Shown one piece after another: positions 21,909 through 32,547 of a stretch of 64,000 bases of DNA. The notes beneath the pieces were generated by a model that did no database searches, had not been told where the DNA came from, and saw only the letters and a program-made list of their open reading frames with translations. Source of the stretch: Thoreauomyces humboldtii (Eukaryota > Chytridiomycota > Chytridiomycetes > Spizellomycetales > Powellomycetaceae); contig JADGJA010000024.1 of NCBI GenBank assembly GCA_027596035.1, positions 1-64,000 of the forward strand, written 5' to 3'. The number at the start of each line of letters is the position of its first letter. Position 1 is the stretch's first letter. The position numbers and the translations under genes are program-made.

Positions 21909-23929
21909 GAACCACACTCGCCTCTCAACTCGTATGGTTGCTTATGATCATATGATCCAGATTGAAGAATTAGCCAGCTTCCTCGCTATTTCTTGTGAAG
22001 TACATGCTATCCTGAAGTACATTTGATACAAATACCAAAGTAAGTGATGGGTGTAGCGCTACCCCGGAGGTATTCTGCCACTACCCCTTCCCCTGCCTCC
22101 CAGCATTTCTCGCTGGAGGTGCCGGGTGTCCCCTCCGGAACGCTTCCGGTCTTCCATTCCCCTGTAGATGGGACTGGACGATGGTTCTCGGGTCTCGGTT
22201 GAAGTAGCGGACTCGTCGGCCTTGCAGGAAGTCGCTGGGGCCGAAGGTTTGTTGTACAGATGTCAGGTGGTCGCACTCCAACAAACCGTGAACGCCATCC
22301 AACTGTCCTGCCCTCCATGGTCGTGGCCTGGGTCGCTTCGGGACAACTTTCTTTCTGACCTTGTGGTAGGCCATGACGTCTCCGACTTGCTCCCCGATGG
22401 GGCAGAATGGAGGATGTAAGGTACGCCAGGTATTAAGGGCACGCGCTATTAAGGGCATTACTGCCGTACCCGGCAACGGGTATTACTGGTACCACTGGTA
22501 TTACTGCCGCTTCGGTGCACACGAAAGCGCCTCGGATGCCTCGATCACCGTGTGCACCCGAAAGCGCTCGAGATTTGACTCTCCTCAGTCGTGGAAGGGG
22601 TGTCCTCAGATCGGGTGTCTTCATCTTCGCCTTTGTCGTCGTTGTCGTTGCTGGACGTATCGTCTGAGCTGGATTCCACGGCAAAAAGTACGGCGGCATC
22701 CTGGGCCAGCGAGCTTCCTGAATGAAGAACGGGGGGTCCCCAGCTGGATCATTGCGTTCAGTTGGACTTGCTGAGGGTCCGAGTCGTTCATCACGGATGT
22801 CGGCGGCGACCGCTGGAAGGATGGTTGGAGTCGGCGGAGGGTAGGAGACGGCGGGGAAAGGAGGAAGGCAGGGCGTGGCCGTATTGAGGCTAGATATACT
22901 CTACACCGGCAAGACAAATGACGTGAGAGTAGTGATGCAAAGCCTGCAGGTCACTTCACCAGCAAGCAGATGTCTCGAGCAGATGCAGTGGGAGGACTAG
23001 ATTGCCTTCACCACAAAGTGGGAATGTCCGGGGAATGGGGAAAGCAGGAGGAATGGGGAGAGGTGAAAAAGGAAGGATCCGGACGACCTAAAATTAACTT
23101 GCATCTGGCGGCCTTGGACCTGGTTGTGTAGCGATCACATAGGGGTTGCCATCGCTGGCGCGGGGCCCAGGCCGACCTCAAAAACCCCAACATTTAGCGA
23201 TGCAGCCCACCGGCATACAGTCGCTGGACGTCCCCTCACGTGCATTTTTTTTCAGCCTGTGTCCCAGTAAAAAAAGGGCTGTTGACGGACTTGATGGTTC
23301 AACGGATTGTACCAGCCTGATTGAACGTCCTTTTCGCAAGAGGCACGTTCTGCTCTAAACAAAGGCGAGATCGAACGACGGGGTCTGCACTTTGGAACTC
23401 CAGGGGAGTAGTCCGAAGCGAACAGATCAAGCGTTTGCTGCGTGCGTTCCGGCGTCGGCACCGCGGGTGAAAAAAGACGACCAGCATCCTCATTGTGTCT
23501 CGGGAAAGTGGTGTATCGTTTTTTCACCGGAGTTTGCGGCGGACTTTCAAGGATGTCTTGTTCACAGTTCCCGTTTTGCGAAGGCCGTGTAAAGTAAGCA
23601 TCGCTTGTCCGGGCAAAGTTGCGACCCGCGGCGACGGGAGTGCACGGCGGAGTCCAACAAGGTTCATCGCCGTCAATGTCCCTGTTCCCCCTTGTCGTCA
23701 GAAATCCATTGCGGGCTACCCCCGTTTCGCAAAGAAAACGGTAGACATGAGTCATTCTCGCTGCCGCTCGACAGGCCGGGACTTGATGGAGAGGTATGGT
23801 AAGAGGGCAAGGAACGAGGCTCCGTGGCAGCCTCATCAGATGTCTCCGGTGACGGAGAAACAGTTGCATGGACATTTTGGGCCTACGCGGAACTATTTCC
23901 TCGCAATTTTTAACTATAGAAATAAAGAA
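21909..23929. other. Gene-poor accessory stretch with degenerate open frames
   Basis: Two kilobases with no gene I can support. Open frames at 22081-22476 and 22433-22917 (minus) are Arg/Pro-rich, and 23252-23947 (minus) is 231 codons long, but none resembles a known protein and the minus-strand ones shift frame repeatedly. They may be remains of retroelement gag-like sequence. A short composite repeat at 22425-22520 is listed separately. Confidence 0.4.
22425..22520. repeat. Composite short repeat, left edge of accessory island
   Basis: Contains TATTAAGGGCACGCGCTATT followed by several GGTATTACTG-like units and ATTACTGCCGCTTCGGT. The same pieces recur near 27.30-27.40 kb in a rearranged order and orientation, and are not seen elsewhere in the window. 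Confidence 0.6.
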
Positions 23930-24260
23930 CCGGGTAAAGGTTAGCAAATGAGCGTGGTGGAACCTTTTTCCTGACCCTGCTACGAGGCGCGCTTTGTAGC
24001 GAACGACCTCCCGTTACGCATTCCGTTTGTGAGCAAAGACCCAGCGAGCGCTGACTGTGTGGGCTGTGGACGGTTGATCTGCGACGTGCCATGTACCGTT
24101 GATACGATGGGTTCCTTTTCCGCCGCAATGGCTGCAAGCCAGGATTCACGTTCGGGGTTCGTGAGTGCGGTCGCTTCTTCGTACGTTTGGGGTACCGGGT
24201 ACGTCAGCAACGTTCTCGACAGCCGCTAGGGCAGATTCGAGGTCGATTGGTGACATAAGC
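23930..24260 (-). pseudogene. Ty1/copia reverse transcriptase fragment (N-terminal part)
   Basis: On the minus strand the translation contains PQTYEEATALTNPERESW, the entry motif of the copia-type RVT_2 domain, followed by a diverged continuation and then stops. A preceding stretch (SPIDLESALAAVENVAD) is in a different frame. The catalytic YVDD region is absent, so this is a dead fragment of a few hundred bases. It lies back-to-back with the integrase fragment at 24360, in the opposite orientation to that expected in an intact pol gene. Confidence 0.6.
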
Positions 24261-24359
24261 TAAAACATATGCTATGGTGGTTGTAGCATTTCTAGGAATC
24301 AAAGCCATTTCTAAAAGATAATCTTTCGAATAAAACCCAGTTAAGAAAGGAAAAGCCGC

Positions 24360-24990
24360 TGGACCGAATGTTGCAGAGGGAGAAGTCGTCTTCGGCAAAC
24401 GTGACGTCGCGGCTATGCGCGAGCTTCACGAGTTTACAAGCGATGGCCCCCATTTTACCGATGCCACTATCCGCGATCGCCAGGTCGTTTGCTGCGGCTG
24501 CATGTTTGGCAAAACCCACGCAACGCCTTTCGGAAAGTCACAGCGAGTCCCGACTCGCATCTTTGAGTACGTATCGTCGGACATCGACGTTCTCCCGTCA
24601 AAATCCATCGAAGGTTACCGATATTTCGTTACGTTTGTCGATCACTTCAGCCGTTATGCCTATGTGCTCCCCCTTAAGAACAAGGATGGCCCTGCGGTCT
24701 TCGCTGCTTTTCAGAATTACCTCTCCAATGTCGTCCTCCGTCATCCCATCTGGAAACCCGCTCGGCACCTTTCGATCTGATCGTGGCGGAAAATACATCA
24801 ACAATAAGTATCGTGATCTTCTTCGCGATATGCTGGTTTGTCACGAGAAAATCATTCCCGACGCGTCAGCTCAAAACGGCATTGCAGAATCTTTCAATCG
24901 CAGCATCATGGACATTGTTCGATCCCTTCTCTACGGTACGGTCCAGCGGGATCCTCCGCTACTATCCCAAAGTCCCTCAATCTAATCACT
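24360..24990 (+). pseudogene. Ty1/copia integrase fragment, frameshifted
   Basis: The first frame (about 24360-24740) reads the end of a GAG-pre-integrase region and the start of the rve core, with SSDIDVLPSKSIEGYRYF and VTFVDHFSRYAYVLPLK. The second frame (about 24740-24985) continues with GTFRSDRGGKYINN and NGIAESFNRSIMDIVRSL. The three acidic catalytic positions can be pointed out: the Asp in SDIDV, the Asp in RSDRGG and the Glu in AESFN. The frame change between them and the loss of everything downstream show that the element is dead. It ends at the 3' end of the next gene on the other strand. Confidence 0.75.
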
Positions 24991-26143
24991 CGGGAAACAT
25001 CTTGTTCGCAGCCCAAGGCTCGTACGGCGGCGGCGAGGCAAGCGTGTCTTGACGTACCACCTCCGTAGCATGCGAAGGCTGCCCGTGCAGGTTCAACCCG
25101 GAGGATTCAGCAGCAGGTCCAGGGAACTTAAAAGGCGCAAGTTCCTGCATGGGGCGAAGCGCTTCCTCCATGTATGTGGGACTGCGGGCGACGGACGATA
25201 TGGCGCCTGGATGCTCAATGGGGACGTCCGGACGGGGATGGGGTTGGCGGGTGGGAACAGTGGATTGACATTTCTCTTTGTTGCGACGCATGAGAAACCA
25301 TATCGCTACAACGAGGATCACGAGCGATAAGACGGCTGCAATGATTCCGCCGATGATGGCGGGTTGGTTGGAGGATGAGGACGATTCTCTGGAGACGGCG
25401 TTGGATGACGGTGCCAGTGCGTGAGTCGGGAGAGGCCCCGAGACACTGGGCGGACCGATGCTCGTAAAAGTTGCGACGGGAGCCACCGGTACGGGCAGCT
25501 TCACGGTTGAGACCATCGGCATACCCAGAATATATGTCTGGTTCCGCGTCAATCGCGCGGTCCCCAGGACGCAAGACGACGCCGACCAGATGATGTACCA
25601 GCAGCTCGTGCTGGCGGTCGGCGCGGCGCTCGCTATCGATGCACACGCATCGTAACAGTCGTTGATGGAAGCGCTTGCTGAGAGTGGGGCCATGCTGGAG
25701 GCCGGGTACCCGGTTCCTGGTAACCCAGGAAGATGAGCGGCCTGATCGATGGTTTTGGAACTTAGGGTAAACACCGTCGTGTAACCGGTCGTGCTCTATT
25801 AATGAGGAAGGGCGCATGAGACGAGACACGAGAAGAAGGGAAACGCCGATGCTCAAGCCGACTCACAGGCGTCTGCACTGTGCTGAAAACTATACATGTA
25901 ACAGTGTCCCATGTCCATGAATAGCAGTTGCGGTCCCAGGCCTCGCAGGCTGCCGCGCTGAGATTGCAACAGTGAATAACTCCTGACCATTCCGGATCCA
26001 TGACATTGGACTCACCATTCGCAGGCTGACGACGCTTGCTGTTGCGTACTATTGCCATCCGTGAATCCGTAATCCATCCCCAGGTTCGGATACCATCCCT
26101 GGCCCCAAGGGGTCAGGCCTTGAGACAGAGTCGTGCAGGTCAT
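24986..26143 (-). CDS. Single-pass membrane protein with Cys/Trp-rich N-terminus, unknown function
   Basis: Three exons on the minus strand: 26143..26016, 25957..25867, 25795..24986; 342 residues. The N-terminal part is short and rich in Cys, Trp and Gly (MTCTTLSQGLTPWGQGWYP, later CYSWTWDTVTC). A Ser/Thr/Pro-rich stalk follows, then one membrane helix near residues 205-230 (IIGGIIAAVLSLVILVVAIW) and a basic stop-transfer MRRNKEK. The cytosolic tail is Pro-rich and ends PPPYEPWAANKMFPE. The layout resembles fungal wall-sensor or Mid2-like proteins, but no named domain was recognised. The model lacks a signal peptide, so an upstream first exon is likely missing. Its stop lies against a dead copia fragment. 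Confidence 0.6.
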
Positions 26144-26640
26144 CCTTCCTTGCTGCTTTGATAAACAGGAAGAGTGGCCAGCAAACTTCTGTACCCTCCT
26201 CTTACAGGAAGCTTGAAGAAACGAGGATTCTCGGGAGCCGACGGGAGGAGGGAGAGGACGGGACGCCCGAAATGAGGACCAGCCGTTGAAGTGCTGGTGG
26301 TCTCTCTCATTCCTTTTAGGAACGGTGGCTTGCCTGTACCGATCAACATCAAAAATCTGAAGGCTTGGTGTACCGGTAATACTCGAGCACGACGGGGTTG
26401 CCGCTGCGGCCCAGGCTGCGGCCGACGAGGTGCGAATTCAACAGACGCCTTGGTTCGGTCACTTCGGGGCTGTTCGGGACGAACGCATTTACCTGGGGGG
26501 TAAACACACACGTTAGGGTTGTCCAATACGTATGTATTCATTGTAGTTGCAGGAACGAGAGCGGACAAAAGCCTGTCAAAAGGAAGAGAAAAAGATCCAA
26601 CGTGCTAGTTAACCCTACTGGGCTTCCCTAACAGACTGGG
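26144..26640. other. Intergenic; may hide the signal-peptide exon of the membrane-protein gene
   Basis: A minus-strand frame of about 140 codons runs through 26140-26568 but has no hydrophobic leader and no recognised similarity. Nothing else supported. Confidence 0.4.
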
Positions 26641-27190
26641 GCATCCCCTCCGAGGCTACTTCACACCCGAGATGCGAGCTCCGTCGCGCGGCCATCTGAC
26701 CTTGCAATGGCATTCCTACAATGAGTGCGCCAGACTGTACGGACACCTACATAAATGGATGGGCTTCGTAGACGCCGACGAGTTCGTCGAGATGACGTCA
26801 GGAGAATCTCTCGAGGAGTTTCTTACCACGTTCGACGACGACGACACGATCGGTTGCCAATTGGGTGGTCCACAACTCGGCCGGTCTCGAAACGCGTCCG
26901 GAATCAGCTCGGAAGGCCTTCACCCAATGCGTAGCCCTGTGTGCAGTGCATGAGTCACCGAGCACGAGAGCGCGTTCTCGTTCATCCCCTCTCCGGCTCG
27001 CATCTATCCATAGCGACCGCCCTCCGGACCTTCCCATCCAAGCACCCCAACGTCCTCGTCCTGAAGCTCGAAGGCACGAGCTCGGGTCGACGCCCATCCG
27101 TCGCCTCTGCATTGCTTAGACCACATCGGGAGCGCAAGGATTTGGACTCAAGGAGGCTGCAGAAGAGCTCTGACTTGCTTGAAGAGGCTT
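26641..27190 (+). pseudogene. GT92-type glycosyltransferase fragment, broken
   Basis: The first frame contains LQWHSYNECARLYGHLHKW followed by MGFVDADEFVE. This pattern (a tyrosine/asparagine pair, a Trp, then a DxD-like DADEF) is typical of GT92 (former DUF23) enzymes. Near 26853 the frame must shift by one base to continue with NWVVHNSAGLETRPES, another family-like stretch. After about 27.0 kb the similarity fades and stops appear. The 5' and 3' ends are missing. The intact enzyme would transfer a sugar, often galactose, in the secretory pathway; this copy is almost surely inactive. Confidence 0.5.
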
Positions 27191-27289
27191 ATCGTTCTAC
27201 CACCGTCAATGACGTCGAGATTGCCGGTGATGTTCTCATCGATGGTCGGCCGATAGCTAGATCAGTATCAAGAGTCCGAGCCGCCGGGG

Positions 27290-27398
27290 TTTAGTACCGT
27301 ACCGGGTACGGTTCGGACTTGCGGCTTCGAAGCGGCAGTAATGCCGGTATGTACCAGCAATACCGAAGCGGCAGTACCAGCTATTAAGGGTACGCGCT
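27290..27398. repeat. Composite short repeat, right edge of accessory island
   Basis: Carries two copies of GAAGCGGCAGTA with intervening GGTA/TACC motifs, then GCTATTAAGGGTACGCGCTAT. The same modules occur at 22.43-22.52 kb, but there the GCCGCTTCGGT piece is on the opposite strand. It stops two bases before the TBC1D7-like stop codon. Confidence 0.6.
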
Positions 27399-27399
27399 A

Positions 27400-28683
27400 T
27401 CAAAAATTGTAGCCCAACGCTTTTCTCAGATCCTTGGACATTCCCATCAAAATCGGCTTTTCCCATAAGTCGATGGCGGTGTTCGCTACTGCGTCCATAT
27501 CCACTGACCGCTCGATCTGCACAGAAAGGGCCGGATGAGTAAGTCGGTAGGGCCACGGCCCACCTCGCTTACGCACCTGCTGGAACAACCTCGCCATGTC
27601 TGCCGCTGAACGAACCCCCAAAATCTTGCGCTTGCATGCGAGAACGAGACTGAGGCCCAGATACGGCATGATCGCAGGTGCGCCACCGATGAAGATGTCC
27701 CAGATTCTGCAGAAAAGAATCGTCAGATGATTCTTCCTTGGGATGGATCGCCGAACGGTCGCGTCTTACCCTTCCAGTGACTGTGGTGGCACAACATTGG
27801 AGAAATACGTCCGGAACCAGCTACCGCGAAGAAGACGTAAGGTTGGTCTCCAGCCTCGGTTCCAGAAACCCCTCTTCCGGGGACCTTACCCGTGACAGTA
27901 AACCTCCAACCCTTTCCCGAACGATCGTATGTGCTCCAGCAAGGGCCCGTTCTGCGCCTTCAACAGGTTCTCCAAAGCTCTGATCTCAGCCTTTATCCGT
28001 TCCTCCTCCTGCGGGTAACCGCCTCCCGGCAACGACACGTGATACCTCCTGACGAACGATTCGAAGAGCCAGTACGCGTCGGCCTCGCTCGTGTCGCACA
28101 CCTCCAGCATGGTGACTGCCAGAGCGCGCAGATGCACGAGGTCGGGAAGGGACGATCTCAAGTATGCCTGCGGAAGCGAGTGGGGAAGACGGGCATCCAT
28201 TTTGACGAGGAGCATGCTGACCATGCAGTCGGCGGTCAAGTCATCGTCTTCCCTACGGCGTCGATGGTTTAGAAAGCGGGCGAGAATTCAAAATGGGAGG
28301 TGTGGTTGGCCTCTCCCCCGCACCTGTATGGCCCCAGGAAGCTCACGCATCGCTTGAGGTCCGTGTACTGCTCTTCCCGCTGTTGGTCGACAAACGGCCA
28401 TACTTCCTTCGCCAGGGAGATGGTTCCGAGCAAGACCTTCCAAACTATCGGACGGTATGAATGAGGTATCCGCACCCACAAGCAGAGTTTGTTTAATCGT
28501 TCGACGTCTTGAACAATTGCACATATGAGAAGGGTCAGCGAGGCGGCTTCCTTATGAGGGGCAACGACGCTCTTTCTTCTCACCCAAGATGTCGCCTTGG
28601 AGGGCGGTTTCGAGGGATGGTTTGACTTCAACGACCTGGACTCCGAGTGAAGAGTAGTAGGCCTTTCGGAAGTTGTTTGCCAT
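27400..28683 (-). CDS. TBC1D7: TBC1D7-like protein (TBC domain, TSC-complex subunit type)
   Basis: Six exons on the minus strand: 28683..28584, 28507..28324, 28252..27890, 27820..27770, 27706..27577, 27516..27400; 314 residues. The N-terminus MANNFRKAYYSSLGVQVVE matches the start of TBC1D7. The core reads SYRPIVWKVLLGTISL, then REEQYTDLKRCV, DAYWLFESFVRRY, LLEHIRSFGKGLEVY, and ends with NTAIDLWEKP. The usual catalytic Arg and Gln fingers of TBC RabGAPs are not evident, as in TBC1D7. In animals TBC1D7 stabilises the TSC1-TSC2 complex that inhibits Rheb and TORC1. The length and full-length collinearity make orthology likely. The promoter is shared with the divergent BZZ1-like gene 200 bases away. 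Confidence 0.85.
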
Positions 28684-28883
28684 GTGTGGTCTGCGGACTG
28701 GAATGGTGCTTCGAGTCAAGGAAGACGCTGGACCAGCGATGATCCTCGACGATCCTTCAGCCAAAAGGGTTGGTTGATGACGGTGGCTCCGGTCAGATTG
28801 GCTCCGTCTTTTGGGTGGTGCCAGCCCGCGTTTCTGAGTGGCGTGGACTTTGTATGCCGCTTGGCTCATACTTTGCCCTCGAG

Positions 28884-31800
28884 ATGGCTTCAGACATTCG
28901 CAATACAATCAAACAGCTAAGGACACAGCAACATGCTCAACTAGGAAAGCTCAATGGCAAGAACGAGTCGGAGGTGGAGTTGCTGGAAGTCGTAAATGCC
29001 TACTTTAGGGTCAGTGAACGGGAGAGGGCACGAGAAGCAAGCTCCAGACACGTTCTCACCCTCTTTGATCAAAAGAAACGGGCAGAGATAGAAGCCCAGT
29101 ATGCCGGGGTAAAGAACATTTTTTCAAGTGGTGGAAGGCGGCGGAAGAGTCGATGTGTGCTGACCCTGCGGCGTCAGGCTTTAGAAAAGCTGAGCAAGCA
29201 CTACACAACCCGAAAGTTCAAAAAGATGCCTTCCTTCGGAAACAATCAGACTCCATTGGCTCCCGATGACAGCACTTCAGGGTATCTCGTGGGAGTAGCG
29301 CTTTTCTGAGACGTCTTGCCTTATGGCTGACAAGACACCTCGGCAGCGTGACCTATGCGGCTTTCTCCTCTGTCCTGGTGGAATCAGAAAAGCAAGCGCT
29401 GCAGAGAGGACTGGTCGGGCAGAAACTCGTGCAAGAGATCTCGGATGTGGTGAAAGATTACATCAAGACGCAGGGCTCTGGGGCAAAGAGGGTAGGAGTT
29501 GGGCGTCGCGTCTGTGACGATGATACCAGTGTTGGGACTAACGGAAGTGTTCCTTTTAGAACCTTGAATTTGGGGTAATGAGCTGCGAATGCGCATCGTA
29601 CTACTTAGGGGAACACCGTATCTGAAAAAGATCCAAAACAGACAAAATACCATCAGGAGCTATGGACCGCTTACGAAGATCTAGAGAAGGTGGATTTGTT
29701 GGTAGCTTCTGTTTTCTAGGGCGTAAGCTAGTGGCTGACCATGTTCGTCGCCGGCAGACGAAACAATCGTATGACAAAACAGCGAAAGAGGCCGAGATCG
29801 CTCATCGGAAGTATGAAGAGATTGCGCGGAAACCCGGGTCGGGTTTGCTCTCGATCAAGAACCTAGTGACCGGTACGGACACGGAGGAGCGTGTAGAGAA
29901 GGTAGCTTCTTTGGACCATTTGACTCGACATCCTCTACTCTTGCGGACACTTAGCAACCTCTTCTCATAGCACAGAAGTAAATGGAAGTCTCTCAGCCGA
30001 AAGCTCAACGACGCCCGAAACGAATATATCTTGGCGCTCGAAAACACAAATGTGATACAACAAGCATACTACAAGGAAGAGATCCCTCAACTGATGCTCG
30101 TACGTGATGCGCGTTGTTTACTTTCAATTTCCTGTATTCATAAACGGTTAACACTATTGTAGAATCTAGATGGCAACTTTTATACAACCTACCCGGCGCT
30201 TTTGGACAAATACACCGCATTAGAAAGCGATTACACAAGCTCGCTGCATGCCAGCGTTGAGGCAATACGAGTGTCTCTGAGGGGCGTTGATCGCGCCAAG
30301 GAGAACGAGGGGTTCCTGGGAGAGAACCGGGCAGTCTTCCAGGACCCCTTCGCATTCCAGTTCGAATCGAGTGCTGGAGACGATGTATGTATGGTTGGGA
30401 ATCCAGATTGCCTTGCGGTGACTGATGTGCCCTACAGGTCACTACTGTAACCGTTGACGACGTCACAAAGGTGGCACTAGGGCATCGCCTTGGCCGGCTG
30501 ATGAAACAGCAGGAGGACCTTGGCGGAAGCATTGCCCAGAGGGAACGTGAGCTCGCAGGTCTCACCCAGATGGCCGACGTCTACAGTCAGACACCGTCAT
30601 TCGGTAATGCTGCCACTCCATTAGAGGTTAGTCGACTCCACCCCCCTTTTTCCAGATTCTGCTCTTACTGACCATAACCCAAGCAACGACAAGACTTGGA
30701 GAGCTCCTTGCGACTGCTTCACGTCTTGAGTGCCAAAACCGCTGCTCAAGTTCAAACTCTGTCCGGGTTGGGAGGTACGCTCGCTTTTCCCACGCGGTAA
30801 ATAAGCCTTGTGCTTAAAAGTTTTTGAATCTGTAGTCCAGCCGATCATGCCAATCCACCCAGCACAGGCTGCCGTAGGCGCTAGTGCTGCTGGTCCCACC
30901 GCCAGTAAAGCAAACGCGGTTGCTGTGTATGACTATGACTCGAAGGGTGACGGCGAAATCTCCCTGCGTGATGGTGACGACCTCGTGATTCTTATACCAG
31001 AGACGGACGGTTGGATCAAGGTACCAGAAGATGCGAATATGATCCCCTGGATACACTATCTAACTTGCGCCCGGACAGGTTCGCAACCTCGTCAGTCAGG
31101 GGGCTGGCCTTGTACCAGCCAGCTACATCAAGGTTGTTGAAGAGAAGTCTTTACCCCCATCCGCATCCATGCTTAGCATGCCAGCTGGCGACAACCTTAA
31201 GCGCGGTTCCTCCATCTCGGTGGCACCCTCGTCCCGACAAGGCTCCGTCACAACTCTCCCTACGCGAAGCACGCCAACACCCGCGACCAGCGCTTCACGA
31301 CAGGTCAAAGCGATATACGACTTCAACGCCACGGACGAAGGAGAGCTAAACTTCAAGGCAGGCGACATGATTGACGTGTTGGACACTGGAGGGGACTTTA
31401 GCGACGAGGCATGGTGGGAAGGAAGGGTCGCCCGGACGGGGGAGAGCGGACAATTTCCCACGGTCTTCACGCAGGGTTGGCAAGCACTCCAACAACAGCA
31501 AAGTTCCGTTATGAACAGTCAGAACGCGTCAATGGCAAGTTTGGCGCGTGCTGCAACGTCTTCGCATCGCATGTCCATTATCGATACTGGGGCAGCGAGT
31601 AGACGAACTTCTGCAATACCTGCACGGCCGGTTTCTTCTGTGCCTGCACAACCACGAGGTGGGAACTTAATACGCAACACACTCCTGGCCGGCAAATGCT
31701 GATGGATGCTACGAAAATCTAGCGAGGGCGATGTATGTCTACGAAGCTACATGCGACGGTGAGCTTTCTATGGAAATCGGAGACATCGTCGTCATTACCA

Positions 31801-32412
31801 ACAAGAACACGGGGAGTGACGCGTGGTGGGAGGGAGAAGGACCGCAGGGAAAGGTAAGAACCGAAGCAGTTGTTACCATCGCCGCAAAACCCTGAATTTT
31901 TTCTCCACACTCAACCCTTCTGCGTCATCAGGGCCAGTTCCCGGTAAACTACGTGGAAGAGATCCATGATGCCGCTCCTTCGGCTCCACAACCCCCTGCT
32001 CCTTCAAAGCGCCTTTCCATCGTGCGCCCCGCCGCGGCCCATCCTCAAGGTAGGACTGGGCTCTTCGAGGGAAACACTAGCTTTCGTCGTTTCCTTAACC
32101 AGCTGTGCATTCACAGCGAAAGCGTTGTACGACTACATCGCAAGTGCGGACGACGAAATTGGTTTCAAGGCGGGCGACATCATTAGCCTTACCGATGCGA
32201 CGGTAAGCAGCGACCTGCTCGGGCACATAAGCATTTCCGGCCGAGATTTTTGACAATTATGTCAAATGCAGGATTCGGATTGGTATGTCGGAGAGCTTCA
32301 TGGCCAATCTGGCGCATTCCCAGGTGAGTGGACTTTAAGCCCCGAGTTGTCTTTCCTCAACGGGAATCTCATTTATTACCTCATCGCAGCGAATTACGTC
32401 CAAAAACTCTGA
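28884..32412 (+). CDS. BZZ1: F-BAR protein with four SH3 domains (Bzz1/Toca family)
   Basis: 17 or 18 exons, 812 residues: 28884..29009, 29076..29108, 29178..29281, 29347..29491, 29609..29689, 29758..29901, 29971..30099, 30163..30384, 30438..30626, 30684..30774, 30836..31020, 31079..31658, 31723..31853, 31932..32049, 32117..32202, 32272..32323, 32390..32412. The F-BAR domain covers about residues 1-300 (RAEIEAQYAG, LEKLSKHYTTRKF, NVIQQAYYKEEIPQLM), with an HR1-like coil near 400. Four SH3 domains follow at about 448-505, 559-617, 677-735 and 760-812; their ALYDY motifs are AVYDYDSKGDGE, AIYDFNATDEGE, AMYVYEATCDGE and ALYDYIASADDE. Yeast Bzz1, with two SH3 domains, activates WASP-Arp2/3 actin assembly at endocytic sites. 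All exon phases agree. An optional 15-base exon (29559..29573) also fits. Confidence 0.88.
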
Positions 32413-32547
32413 AGCTTGGATCGTTACACGTAAAGTATGTCTTCTTGTTTGTATGTGGACTACCACCTTGCGCATCCTTAGCGTTTCTGAAGTAGATTAT
32501 GCCCAACATATCGACGAAAATATATTGCGATATAGTCAGAAATCGTT

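Noticed and set aside
26140..26568. 142-codon minus-strand frame upstream of the membrane protein
   Set aside because: No signal peptide or family resemblance; probably leader or noise.
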